DNA of 64,000 nucleotides, taken from contig NW_022985553.1 in NCBI RefSeq assembly GCF_010093815.1, positions 840,133-904,132 on the forward strand, given 5' to 3'. Positions 12,971-23,865 of this stretch are shown piece by piece (position 1 is the stretch's first letter; the number at the start of each line of letters is the position of its first letter). The stretch comes from Pseudovirgaria hyperparasitica. Its lineage: Eukaryota > Ascomycota > Dothideomycetes > Acrospermales > Acrospermaceae. Position numbers and translations under genes: made by a program. Under the pieces are notes generated by a model, which did not search any database, had not been told where the DNA came from, and saw only the letters and a program-made list of their open reading frames with translations.

Positions 12971-13291
12971 ATGGCTGGTGTCCTCTTCGTCTACACACGA
13001 TCGTCCATCAAAGCGGCTAAAATCAACGCTGCGAAACATCGCGACGCAGACGGGGGCGAGTTATCATGGAACAAGCAGCATTTACGACAACACAACAAAA
13101 TAGAGAAAGTCGATAGTACGGCTGTTAGCAATCTTCGGGAGAGCCTCATAGGTGACTCACGACGAAAGAACAAGACAAAGAGTGCAGCGGAGGTCGAGAA
13201 GGATGTCGCAGCCGACAAGGATTGGTACTCCAACACCGAGAAAGATTTAAGGTCGATATTGGGAAAGGACCAGGAATCAAGAAAGGAATGA
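12971..13291 (+). CDS. small lysine-rich hypothetical protein
   Basis: This is a 106-residue frame beginning at an ATG and is the first open frame right of the RIP block. The protein is highly charged, rich in Lys, Arg, Asp and Glu, with no signal peptide or membrane segment; residues 60-106 could form a charged helix or coiled coil. I do not recognise a family. The base composition is that of normal genes rather than the repeat block. It lies tail-to-tail with the QCR7-like gene about 400 bp away. It could be a genuine small gene, the last exon of a gene whose front was lost next to the repeats, or chance. An alternative overlapping frame starts at 12,909, which lowers confidence. Confidence 0.4.
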   Translation: MAGVLFVYTRSSIKAAKINAAKHRDADGGELSWNKQHLRQHNKIEKVDSTAVSNLRESLIGDSRRKNKTKSAAEVEKDVAADKDWYSNTEKDLRSILGKDQESRKE

Positions 13292-13694
13292 GGACCTGTT
13301 GCTGATTCATATAGGAGAGTTCCTTATACCCATATTGAGGTTAACTGTTACACTCCGATAGGTGGAGTTGGAAAGTGGCCATAAGAAGAGCTATTTGAGC
13401 ACCGAGATCAAATGTATGCTCTTGCGAAGGCATACTCGGTTAAATTGATCTGGCCACGCCAAAGTGACAGCTGTCTTTTCAGATTTCGGCATAGCAGTCG
13501 TCGACTTCGATATATAGGTTCGCAGTCGAATGTCGACGGGCGAAAACACACGCCTCGGCGCGAGCTATGGATCTTGGTAGCAATGTAGCAGGAGAATACG
13601 CAAATCTTTTTACCGATTGACTGTACTATACACTCTACTCGTCTGCGTCCGATTTCCCTTATTCCGCTATACAATGCATGCAACATCTCTTCGT

Positions 13695-14291
13695 TTATGA
13701 CTTGGCCACCTTCGGTTTCGTGATAACAATGTTGTCCAGGTCTTCCCTCTCCGCCATCTCGGCTTCAATCTGTTTGATAAGTGGAGTAAGATACGGTACA
13801 TCCTGTGGCTTTGTTAGTACCTGCGTATAGTCGCGAGAGAATCGTAATATATACCTCCTCAGGCTTGGTCTGTTCTGCCTCTGGGAGTAATTGATGTTGG
13901 ATGGAACACTGTTTGCCGTCAAATTCGCGCGACAATAGCAAAGAACCCTGATATATGTACCTGGAAAGCACGGCGCATGCGGAACACACGATCGTATTGT
14001 TCCTTTGGAGACAGGCGCTTCATAGCGAGCAGGACGGTCTCGTTCTCTTCAGGTATCAAATCATCGGCTCTATATCATGAACAATCATTAGCTTCTAATC
14101 ATATGGACTACTGTGATGATAAGTTCAATGCACAGCTCCAATTGGTAGCGTAACGTGCTGGCGGAGCTCTCATACCTCAGACCGAGCTTTCTGTAACCTG
14201 CCGAGTCGGCATACCACTGCGACAGTGGCTTCAGCCAGTTATGTAGCCATGGGCGCTTGATAACGAATTTCGCGAGAGAGGGTTGAGACAT
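13695..14291 (-). CDS. QCR7: cytochrome b-c1 complex subunit 7 (Qcr7-like)
   Basis: This is a subunit of ubiquinol-cytochrome c reductase (complex III) of the mitochondrial inner membrane, where it sits on the matrix side next to cytochrome b. Four exons fit in phase: 14,291-14,176, 14,069-13,961, 13,908-13,855 and 13,802-13,695, giving 128 residues, the usual size for the family (about 120-130). Recognisable blocks are the N-terminal WYADSAGYRKLGLRADDLIPEE segment split across intron 1, the central LLAMKRLSPKEQYDR helix, QLLPEAEQTKPEED and the C-terminal LTPLIKQIEAEM. The third intron has a TACTAAC branch site. As is typical, no classical cleavable presequence is evident. The gene is divergent from the mitochondrial resolvase gene at 14,595 with about 300 bp between start codons. 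Identification rests on recalled family patterns and is firm. Confidence 0.93.
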
Positions 14292-14594
14292 GTCTGCGGT
14301 CGGTCGATGTCGTGATCGGAAGGTCGCGTTGGTTGGAACGTCGTAATGGGATTCTTTGATGAGGTCGTCGATTTGCGTCTGACTTCTGGGACGTCGTGAT
14401 TGGCCAAAGTCCGAATGGTGCCGAGCTCGTGCATCACGTGATCAGCCAAACCTTCTCCTTGTCGAACCAAGTGTAAGTGTCAACATCGTATTCACCATCC
14501 AGACTTGCAACCATCTTCGCTCTGATGCAGCATTGAATATGATATTTCATCGCCAAAGTCCTCACTTCATCGCGAGCCAGCCTGCAGGAAGGCT

Positions 14595-15686
14595 ATGGCC
14601 GTGAAGAAAGCTGCATCGAAGCTACTCAAGAAAGCGCCTACTCTCACAAATGTGAACCTCGCATCACTATGTGGATTGCTCGGCCTCGCAAAGTCGGGGC
14701 CGAAGCCTGCACTCACGGATCGATTCGAGGCTGGGATGACCCAACCTCGCATTCAGTGGAAGAATAATTGTGCGCGGATCCTAAGCATCGACATGGGCAT
14801 CAAAAACTTGGCATATTGCATCGTTGATGTCAAACTGGAATCTCTGACTCAGCCTACGATATCTTTGCAAGTTGAGAAGTGGCAACGCTTCGATCTGACG
14901 AAGCTCGAAGGCGCATCAACCGTGTCCACCACCGAGAATAAATCTGCGCTTCCAGGGCAAGAATCAGTACCGGACGACATTTTCTACCCACCATCACTGG
15001 CAACTAGAGCCTATGATCTTTTGAAAAACCAGCTTCTTCCTAATGAGCCATCGATTGTTCTCATCGAGCGACAGCACTTCCGCCAAGCAAATGGCTCTGC
15101 TGTGCAGGAGTGGACCATCAGAGTCAATATGCTTGAAAGCATGCTTTGGGCAGTCTTGGAAACACTGAATCGTGAGTCAGGAAGTGGTAAAGCTTTGCCT
15201 AGATTCAATGCATTTCCTGTGGCGCCTAAAGCCGTGGGCCAGTTTTGGGTCGACAGCAGCACGTGCCAAACGGAATCAACGTGTGCTGAGGTCGGCAAAG
15301 CACGGAAGAAAAAGAAGATCGAGAAGAAAGACAAAATCGCTGTAGTTCGAGAGTGGTTCTCAGCAGATACATACGTATACTTTATACCACCTCGCAAATC
15401 TGAAAGTAGCATGACAGTGAACGAGCCCATCGAGATTACCTTTTCGAAGCAGGCCGAACGAGTACGCAATGCGTTCTGCGCGGGTGCTCGAAGGAAGAAA
15501 AAACTCGATGACAGTGAGGTAACAGATCCGGACTTGGACATGACCAAGAAAGACGATCTTGCAGACTGCTTTCTACAAGCTGCGGCATGGGTTGCGTGGG
15601 AGCAGAACCGACTCAAAATTGATAATCTTGTAAAACAAGGGGTAGATCGAACAAGCTTGTTACCGACTCTGATTACTTGTTCTTGA
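14595..15686 (+). CDS. CCE1: mitochondrial Holliday junction resolvase (Cce1/Ydc2-like)
   Basis: A single-exon 363-residue protein resembling the cruciform-cutting endonucleases Cce1 of budding yeast and Ydc2 of fission yeast, which resolve four-way junctions in mitochondrial DNA with an RNase H-like fold. Residues about 14-46 look like a SAP-type DNA-binding motif (leucine-rich, with GLAKSGPKPALTDRF). Catalytic acids are visible in order: D66 in the strand LSIDMGIKNLAY, E158 in VLIERQ, and D320/D324 in KKDDLADCFLQAAAW; the four-residue spacing of the last pair matches Ydc2. A basic patch KARKKKKIEKKDK lies at 236-247. The lysine-rich N-terminus could act in mitochondrial import. The start is the first ATG in frame. 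The divergent neighbour is another mitochondrial protein. Nothing appears broken. Confidence 0.9.
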   Translation: MAVKKAASKLLKKAPTLTNVNLASLCGLLGLAKSGPKPALTDRFEAGMTQPRIQWKNNCARILSIDMGIKNLAYCIVDVKLESLTQPTISLQVEKWQRFDLTKLEGASTVSTTENKSALPGQESVPDDIFYPPSLATRAYDLLKNQLLPNEPSIVLIERQHFRQANGSAVQEWTIRVNMLESMLWAVLETLNRESGSGKALPRFNAFPVAPKAVGQFWVDSSTCQTESTCAEVGKARKKKKIEKKDKIAVVREWFSADTYVYFIPPRKSESSMTVNEPIEITFSKQAERVRNAFCAGARRKKKLDDSEVTDPDLDMTKKDDLADCFLQAAAWVAWEQNRLKIDNLVKQGVDRTSLLPTLITCS

Positions 15687-17135
15687 GGATGATTATCATG
15701 ATGTTACGTAGCTTCGAGCATTATACATATGAGGTGTGGCATTCGGTTCTATGTATTGATGGTATTCGATGTTTATTACCAACCATAAGCGGTTATCAAG
15801 TATAGTCATATGGTCTTGACAGTGCATGAGGCAAGTATCAAAAGTTATCTTTTGGTCAAAGACTACAGCTTCCCGGTCGCGTCAAGTTTCGTTTGTAGAA
15901 ACACGAACGAACCTTACATGGTCTGGCAGCGCAATATGCTCCGGTCACAGATTTTTAACATACATCAACGAATTGCTCGAAATTTGTCACTGAGAGAAAG
16001 TTCCGAGGAGATACGGTGCAAAAACGCATATACAGTGTTGTATATCGGCACTAAACTGAATAGTCCCCCTCCACATGGCCGTTTGTAGAGAGCCAAATCT
16101 ATGTCTATCCTGTGTGTTATTCACGAAGTGTTTCACCTATCTTATATTAGGGCTAATAATTGCTTTCTCCTTGCCGATTTCGCTAAAGGCTAGTTACAGT
16201 ATACTCAACGGTGGATCTATTGGCATGTCCCTGTCGAAGAATTGTATATTCTAGTGCTTGTAGGAGATATGAGTCACTTTCACTACGTCAATGCTTATAT
16301 TTAAGTATGCCTCGTACATATCCTCGCCAGAGCATATAAAGTTCTCCTGTCTGTTTAGTGTCCTGGATAATTCTTCCCTGCACGTGGAATCTTTGTTGAT
16401 CCCTAAGGACCCGCAAACACTCTGGCTGCCTTGTGACTTCTTCATTGATATCAAAATGCTCCACAAAAGGCAGTATAAAGAGACAAGACCATGATAAAGG
16501 AATGATACCAGCACCGATTTATTGGACAACAGAGTAGGAGGTCACTGACTTGTGTGTACGCATGACTGTCATTGGCCAATATGATCCCCAAGCTTTAGCT
16601 CATGTACGAGATGCTATCTGATCATGTTTGATACCGATCGACTCTGTCTAGTTGTGTATTCTTCTTGCCGGGTTCAACTGTACCCTAATTTGGATGCACT
16701 AAACGTAGGTAGAAAGCTACCCATCACAGTGACAACCCCTCGATGTTTGCGAGATGTATCAGAAGGTCGAATAGCATGAAAATACTGATGATTAAGGGAT
16801 TGGGGGGAATGTTTCGCGGTTGAGGGTGAAGTGGACTCCGAGGTGTGTATGACTCTGTGTCAAGCACAAGGGTCTAGCAATGGAAGAATTTCATAGTAGT
16901 TGTAGCGGCACATTGGCAATCGAAGTATTGACCATTGAGTAGCAAGAGAATAGCTACATCTCACTAGCAAAATATGAACCTCGCAAGCTATGCCTTGATA
17001 TAGCCTTCGCTTAGCCATGATATCTCATCGAACCCCAAAAACTCCTTACGCCGCCTATCACGCCTCTCTAGCTTCCAAAATGCCGCTTGAGATCGATTGG
17101 CCGTGGGTCAACACATTCAACTCTCATCCCCTTTG
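15687..17135. other. gene-free stretch
   Basis: About 1.4 kb between the resolvase gene and the next minus-strand gene. Only short overlapping frames of 60-92 codons on both strands (for example near 15,810-16,088 and 16,251-16,529) are present, with no recognisable domain, no splice pattern and opposing overlaps. I see no RNA gene or repeat here. Confidence 0.5.
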
Positions 17136-17924
17136 TCATCGTGCAGCTAAAGCACCTAGTACACCAGCAAGCGCGACAGCAATCCCGGGTCCATAGGTAA
17201 AGACTTTATCGCGCTTTCTCGCCTCAGCTGCCTCCTCTGGCGTCTTCTCTGCAGGAGCTTGCTTTGCTGGCGACGGTGAGGCAGTAACCTTAACACCCTT
17301 CTTCTGCTCCGTTGAAGGTCCGTGGCGGTCTCGAGTATGCTGACGCTCGCGTGGCGGATCAGCACTTTTGTGTCTGTGTGCTCCTTCAACTATAGTATTG
17401 TTAGGGTCTGATTCAGGATGTCCTGGGTTCACGGAGAAAGTGATTGGTTACGTAGACGTACTTTTGCGGAACATCAACCGTACGCCCTTACTGTAGTAGT
17501 ACGGTTGGTCGTATTCTCCGTCTCGGACAATATCCTCCAGCGCCTCGTAGTCTACTAGATCGAGATCGATGTCCTCCGTACCGTGAATCGGTTCTGCGAC
17601 CAATTTCATGCTTTCGTTGGAGACGAGGATAATTCGCGCGTCACAGCGGATGTGTAATTCATCGTAGGATTGCTTTAGTAGGTCGTCGATGAGATCGTAG
17701 GAAGCCTGGCGCTCGTGTGCGGTGTATTTGCGTTTGGCCATACTCGCGACAGCTGTGGCCCTAGGTGGTGAGAAAGATGGAGGTGCGTAGTTTGGTTTGT
17801 GATGGAGTGGTGGAGGAGGGAGATTTTGAAATTGAAGATGAGGGCGAGAACTATGTTCAGACGGATATGAGGGTATTACATTGGTCATGTCGGAGAATCT
17901 GCGACTTCGGTGGTAGTGCGCCAT
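17136..17924 (-). CDS. hypothetical protein with C-terminal membrane anchor
   Basis: Two exons, 17,924-17,462 and 17,422-17,136, join in phase across a 39-bp intron (GTACGT donor, CCCAG acceptor) to give about 249 residues. Joining is supported because both frames stay open and meet exactly. The N-terminal 60 residues are proline/serine-rich and low complexity; a conserved-looking core starts at an internal ATG around MAKRKYTAHERQASYDLIDDL and is followed by an acidic stretch. The C-terminal half is basic and Ala/Lys-rich, and ends in a roughly 18-residue hydrophobic segment (YGPGIAVALAGVLGALAAR) that could be a tail anchor. I do not recognise the family. The true start may be the internal ATG about 62 codons in. 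The unusually short intron is the weakest part of the model. Confidence 0.6.
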
Positions 17925-19622
17925 GTTGATTGTGTGCACAACGGGCACGGGTCGGGTTGTCGAAGTTGCTGTGAATTGTTTGGCTGAGGACTTGAAGTAG
18001 ATAACGAATCCTTGCGGGCCGGCACAAAGTCAAGTGAAACGACTGGAAGGTTTGCGGCCGATCCTGGGTACTTTGCTACAAAATGAATGAATGAGCAATA
18101 TACGCTAGAGGACGCGCATGCATAACGACGTAAGGGCGCATTGTTATTTAAGAATCTGTACGACACCGCCAAACACTGCCGCAATGCACGCACCTCGACG
18201 GCGTACGTCCGAATGTTGGAAGTTGGAGCTTACTCGTTTACAGCATGGTTCATGGATGGACATTCGAAACACCGCCATGTCACCATACACGCCCTACCAC
18301 CGTCGTCTTTCTATACCTGATGCGGATGCGATCGGCACACCGCATGTCTGCATTCTCCATCTCAAACGCTGCAACTCTATGATTCTTTTTAGAATTGCCT
18401 CACTCAATCTCAACGCATACCTCGGAGGTGTAAGTTCTCTTTGCTGAGGCATGACTGTCCGTCTAGCTTCCAGGGTACTTGTACGTGGAACAAGCAAGGT
18501 ATTCGAGGATGAGGTGCAGGATCAGGATGCTGACGAAAGAGACAGGTGGCCTGGAGATGCATCCTTCAGTTAGTCAGACACGCGCAGATGGGGGTCATCA
18601 GCGTGAAGCGCAGATCACTATTTCCGGGCCGATCCGGTAGGTCGATCATGAAGTGAACGTTGGGTCTGACATGTACCCCAGGATTCCCAGGAACGGCGAC
18701 GTATGTCCGAGCAACTCCACACCGCAAAAACAAATGAGTTTCTCTCAGCATTTACTCTTTCTTGAAATACGCAACATTGATTCCTTTTCGTCTAGCGCGG
18801 ATAACCTTAGTGTGTTGCAAGATCTCTGAAACTCGAGCTTCAGGCAGGTTTTGTAGCGTAATTGCCTTCTACAACAGAATGGTTGTAAGTGTTCGTCACT
18901 ATCCATGGTAAAATTGGAAATCCAGACGAGGATCCAAGTAGGTCACGATTCTTATGAAAAGCCTTTTTTTATTGCAAGAGACGTCTGTAGATAGCTCACA
19001 TGATGCTCTTCGTACTGCTAAATGACTCAGAGAGCACATTTGCGCTGATGACGATACTCGAGATTTTGAATAAAGAACACCTACCTCGGCTGAAAACAGT
19101 AGTCAGAAGATTGGTTTGTTGTGATACTGGTTGATAGAGTAATACAATAGGCACATCATATCAGAAGGGATACGGTAGAAAATAGATAAAGTTTGATGTA
19201 GAAATATATATAGATTGGAAAACAACATTACACAGAGATGTATTTGTTCTTGTTTTGAATGATGACGAATGTTGACTGCGATCCTTCAGTCAGACTTTAT
19301 AGGAGGCTATCGTCGTCCTAAATACGATAACTTCTGGGAGATCAATATTGTCATCTCCAATATTGGTCATCGACTGAACACCAGATTCGTGGTACTTTGA
19401 TTCATGTAGACTATAGCTTCGAGGTCAGAAATGTACTCAATTTAGATATGCACAACGATGGGTTGCCTCCTAAGAGTGGTATTTCCAGCTTTGTTTGCTA
19501 TAGTGTAAATTAACAGCGCCAGAGTATTATAACACTATGTTCGATTCTCATAATAGAGCCGCATAGCTCCCAAACAACTCTTATCAATCTTCTCGCTCAC
19601 ACACACCCTCATTCCACCAAAT
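17925..19622. other. gene-poor stretch with possible small minus-strand coding island
   Basis: No convincing gene was found. Short frames near 18,118-18,497 and 18,566-18,751 overlap on opposite strands and lack family resemblance. On the minus strand, 18,871-18,755 reads as an open segment after a good acceptor (TTGTAG) and ends KGINVAYFKKE then stop, preceded by a possible 18-bp exon near 19,010; no start codon could be joined to it, and another frame is open over the same bases. It may be a decayed or unrecognised small gene. Confidence 0.3.
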
Positions 19623-19910
19623 ATGATACTCCTACTTCTACTAAGAAATGTTCTTACAGAGACTATCTCTATTTACCGAACTTTACTTGATTTAATGCCA
19701 GGTCTCCTCATGGTATTCTATATTCTAATACGTAAGACTCTTCACCTCATTGATATTCTAGTCCCCCTCCTCGGTGCTTTTTGGTATATTTGGTATGCGC
19801 TCGTGTTGTGTAAGCATCGAGTGATTCCGTATCTTCAGTCTTTCCCAATGCTTCGGACATTGAAAATCTGGTCGCAAGTGATGAATCAATCGGGGACCAA
19901 GGTAGCTTAG
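19623..19910 (+). CDS. small hydrophobic hypothetical protein
   Basis: A 95-residue frame starting at an ATG, strongly hydrophobic over residues 1-65 with two or three possible membrane helices (rich in Leu, Ile, Phe and Trp) and a polar tail. No family is recognised. It lies in a gene-poor stretch with AT-biased composition, where hydrophobic frames arise easily by chance from T-rich sequence. A second weak plus-strand frame follows at 19,970-20,239 and could be a further exon, but no convincing splice signals link the two. Treat as doubtful. Confidence 0.2.
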   Translation: MILLLLLRNVLTETISIYRTLLDLMPGLLMVFYILIRKTLHLIDILVPLLGAFWYIWYALVLCKHRVIPYLQSFPMLRTLKIWSQVMNQSGTKVA

Positions 19911-20311
19911 CGAGAGAGCTGCAGGAAGAGCCAAAGTCGTAATTTGGAACGTGGACGAGTACGTCAAGTTTGATCTCTTCTATAATACCAAGGAATAAGT
20001 TTCTTATTCGTGTGGCCTGTGACGTTACATCTTCGACGAGTACGGCTACAAGTAGTACAACTGCATATCCGGTACAGCTCAAAGTCGTACGCAGCCATGC
20101 TATTCATCGTATTTGGAGCATCACTACCAAGAAGATCTTTAATGCTGAGAAAGTGTCTTTATTCTCGTCTTTATTGCCATCTGATATCATGCGTGAGATC
20201 GTGGGACACGTAGTTGGCCCCAGAAGTACTATGTTATAACTCCTAGACTGTAACAATGAAAAGAAATAGATGGCATCATAAAAGATAGTTGAATATCTTA
20301 GCAAAAATGCC

Positions 20312-20440
20312 AAAAAGTGGTTCACGAGGTAGGAATCGAACCTACAACCTCCTGTATGACATCCGTGGTGGCACTGCCGGGAGACAACCAGTACTACGAC
20401 TTCGCCATCCCCCCGAAAACCGTCAGAGAACCCGTGAACG
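20312..20440 (-). tRNA. tRNA-like pol III unit, probably degenerate or SINE-like
   Basis: On the minus strand an exact B box (GGTTCGATTCC) at 20,342-20,332 sits in a perfect T arm (GTAGG loop CCTAC). An A-box-like TGGCGAAGTCG lies upstream at 20,407-20,397, and a TTTTT terminator on this strand at 20,316-20,312 follows the 3' end. CTCC and GGAG could form an anticodon stem around an enlarged loop, as in an intron-containing tRNA. The 3' strand CTCGTGA next to the T arm can pair with TCACGGG at 20,437-20,431, but that leaves an oversized D region; the 5' bases directly before the A box do not pair. An intact tRNA with an identifiable anticodon could not be drawn, so a pseudo-tRNA or tRNA-derived SINE is more likely. 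Confidence 0.4.
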
Positions 20441-20833
20441 AAATCAATTGTTTGCCGCAATATATAAACGGCTAGGAATTTGAACGGGTAGGCAACGGCT
20501 GGTGAAGGTTCCACGAGCGTACTATGCCAAAAAGTCTGCATTCACTTGGCTAGTGTCATGTCAAGACTTCCTGGTGTCTCCAGACCGAGAATCTTTCTGC
20601 GTCTCCATCACTCTTGCTTTGGCAGTTTCCACAAGGGAATTTCGCTCGAGCGCTTCTGTTTGCTCCATATACGGAGATTATTAAGCCTTCGTCATATAAC
20701 CGTGTGAAACAAGCCGTTGTTTTTACTGACATCTACAGCGAAACGGTGTATTGCAGCGTACAATTCGCGCTCCACACGATGACCACCACCGCCTAGCCTG
20801 GATCTGTAGAAGACTTGATGGAGAAGCATCGTA

Positions 20834-21426
20834 GTGAGTTGTCATACTTATCACCGATGTAGGGTACTAACATCGTTCATAGCACTAGAACCCAATGACT
20901 CGCAAGAATTGAACGGGTCACACATATCTGCTAATAAACTCAGCTTCCGACTCCCTCAAGATGGCATCATAGGAAAAAGGAGGCAAAAAGCAGAAAGGAA
21001 ACAAGAGAGTGATTTCTGGACATTACGTAAATTGAACAAAGGTATACAGGAATTCCAGGACCAGATACTATTACTGGAATCTAGAAGCACTAGGAGGAAA
21101 GAAACCTATCCAGAGCACGTACATAATCGGTACGTGGCCTTTCTAACCTGCAAGAGGTATGCGGCGTAGCCAATGGAACTATGAAAAGACCGCCACTGGA
21201 TCGATTGGGCATTAAACTAGACAGGAGTAAGAAGGGAACAGTAGTATATGTTAAGATTGATTACGGGCTTGAGATAGACGAACAACTTGACAGCTTGGAA
21301 GTCTCTCCGTCAAGAGGCCCACACAATTCAAGGGGTCTTAGGAGTTTGAGACGTAACGGTAAATGTAAGAACGTTGTTCCGTCCCAAGAGACCGAAAAAT
21401 TAAAAGAGACGTTGAACGGCAAATAG
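20834..21426 (+). CDS. doubtful lysine-rich hypothetical frames
   Basis: Two consecutive plus-strand frames, 20,834-21,169 (111 codons, different phase) and 21,181-21,426 (81 codons), are rich in Lys, Arg and Glu with no recognised domain. A GTATGC donor near the end of the first and an acceptor CAG around 21,228 could splice them into one product ending KETLNGK, but this is speculative. They could also be chance frames or a remnant of an unrecognised element, since the surrounding region is gene-poor and lies near a tRNA-like unit. No membrane segment or signal peptide is visible. Confidence 0.2.
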
Positions 21427-21972
21427 ACGCAACCCATCCGGAACAGAAAAATTTATTGCCTGTAAGGCAGAAGATAATTGGTGTAGGACACCCACATCGA
21501 GGGCCAGCTGATGATAGAGCAATAGTGCTACCTTTATAACATCAAAGATGAAACGCGGCGCGTGATGTTAAGTCAGAGTACCCTCGAAATGGCTTGAATA
21601 ACAACTGATAATAGGGCCTGTGTGTTATATGATTCAATGCCGCTATGAAAGGAAATCAGTCCATCTGAAATGAATGTGTCCCCTTTTATGAGGGAGAAGG
21701 GCGAGGAGATGGTGTGAAAGTAGAAGAAGATTTGAAAGTGCTCGTGTGTATCAAATGTGATAGCTAGCGCGGCCCCGGCCCCTCTGCTCCCCAGGGGCTA
21801 TTAGTACTGCTATTTAACAGTGGATGATGGATGGGCGAAAGGCGCGTCGCCCTTATCTTGCCCACGCGACTTTCTTATCGATAAGGTTGGCACCCTTCGC
21901 GAACCAAAACAACCTCATGTTCATGCCAACAGCATTCAGTAACTCTTACATGTCAAGCCCTTCTTTGAGAAT

Positions 21973-23699
21973 ATGGGTGCCCCACCGACAGATGTGAGTA
22001 GTATCCACGGTCTCACGATAGCCAGTTGCTAAATTGCGCAAAGTCTCAAGTCACACCGCTGCCTACCAATCTTCCCTTCCGCTTCGTCTCGAAGACAATC
22101 GGCCAGGGCGCATACGCATCGTATGACATATATGAGCTCAACGAGGGACTAGCATTGCTCTAACTCGTACGTCGCAGGATACGAAAAGCCTGCCCGCTCG
22201 ACAAGCCTGCTCCAATCATAGCAATAAAACTCATTAATAAACGCCATGCCCACACCCAAGGCAAGCTATCCCCGAAGCAATTGAAGACTGAAATCACACT
22301 GCACGAATATCTCGGGAAACACCACAATATAATACAATGCTTTGGCTCTGGTGAAGATGCCTGCTGGACATGGATAGCCATGGAATTGGCTGACGGGGGC
22401 GACCTGTTCGACAAGATTGAGGCAGACGAAGGTGTGGGAGAGAACATTGCACATTTTTACTTCACACAACTATTAAGTGCAGTTGGATATATGCACAGCA
22501 TGGGTGTGGCACATCGAGATCTCAAGCCTGAAAATGTGCTACTGAGCGCAGATGGAGATTTGAAACTGGCAGATTTCGGACTCGCGGCGCTGTTTGAGAA
22601 GTCAGGAAAGACAAGATTATGCACCACAGTTTGCGGAAGTCCACCATACATTGCACCGGAGATAGTTTCTGGAAAGAAATTGAGAAACAGTGGCAATTCA
22701 GATGTGGGATACGCAGCTAATATCGCCGATATATGGTCCGTTGGTGTTGTGCTTTTTGTCTTACTTGTTGGGAACACACCTTGGGATGAACCTACGGCAC
22801 GAAGCTATGAGTTCCAAGAATACGTAACGACTAAAGGCCATACCACCGACGAGCTATGGCAGAAGCTTCCACAAGATATCCTATCACTCTTGCGTGGCAT
22901 GCTGAGAGTTGATCCTCACAAACGCTTCACCCTCGATGAAATTCGCACACACCCCTGGTACACCCGCCAAAACCGATTCCTCTCAGCTTCAGGTAAAGCC
23001 GCAGATCCCATCAATATGGCGACACAAATGATGGAATCGCTTCACGTCGACGTCAATGCGCCCATATCTACATCACAGCAACGAGGCAACTCGCAGCATG
23101 ACTCAATGGAAATAGATACGCCTGTTGCAGAACACATATCACGGCTTGCGGCCACTCAGCCAGAAACGCCTACTTCAGACACGCCTTTTGACTGGGAGAG
23201 GCCTGTACCGGTTGCAAGTCAGCCTGTGACGAACGGCTCAACATACATCATACCGGATGTGAGCCTCATGACTCGCTTCAATGAAGACCTCTCACTCAGC
23301 CAATTCTCGCAAAATCCATCCGTCCCTCTATCTCTCACACAGGCGGCGCGCAAGTTCGGTGATATCGTGCCGTCGCATTCGCTCACGCGCTTTGTGTCAG
23401 CCCTGAAACACTCTTTACTTTTGCCACTTCTGTCAGAAGCGTTGCACCGCCTTGGTGTACCAATCCCAGCATTTGGTGACAGGGAATTAACGGGGCAGGA
23501 AACCATGGTTTGGATTAGAGTCAAAACGGTTGATGGGCGGAGCCAAGGTCTGAACGGTCAGATCGTTGTCGAGAGGCTGGGGACAGAATTCTTGCAGGTT
23601 AGCTTCGAGCGTAAGAAAGGCGATCCGTTGGAATGGAGGAGGTTTTTCAAGAACGTAGTAGTGCTGTGTAGGGATGCTGTGCTGAGGCCAGCAGAGTAG
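21973..23699 (+). CDS. CHK1: checkpoint kinase Chk1
   Basis: Serine/threonine kinase acting downstream of ATR/Rad3 to arrest the cell cycle after DNA damage. Three exons fit in phase: 21,973-21,993, 22,044-22,120 and 22,178-23,699, giving 539 residues, a usual size for fungal Chk1. Glycine loop GQGAYASI is at 27-34 (split by intron 2), the ATP lysine is K50 in IIAIK, then HRDLKPEN at 145-152, DFG at 165-167 and the APE region near 191. The HEYLGKHHNIIQCFGSGED segment and long linker are Chk1-like. The C-terminal 150 residues, including LTRFVSALKHSLLLPLLSEALHRLG, fit the regulatory KA1-like domain. The linker holds possible SQ/TQ phosphorylation sites (for example SQFSQ and ATQPE). It is convergent with the zinc-cluster gene, 166 bp away. 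Confidence 0.93.
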
Positions 23700-23865
23700 A
23701 ATTGCTAGTGGCGATACCATCATATCCGACCGAACTATTGTGTGGTACTGACGGGCTTATCTTGGGTAGAATGACTTGTATTGTAATTAATAGCCGCCTA
23801 CGTATCGAGCGACCATTCGTAGTAGGAGAGTAGCGCCCCTCAGGGCAATGACGAAATTATCAGTC

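Noticed and set aside
13408-13686. 92-codon minus-strand frame just after QCR7
   Set aside because: It lies in the 3' flank of a complete gene, shows no domain and has no splice link to QCR7, whose stop is clear at 13,695.
15011-15616. 201-codon frame antisense to the resolvase gene
   Set aside because: Shadow of a real gene: the plus-strand protein has all catalytic residues, the antisense product is Ser/Phe-rich with no family.
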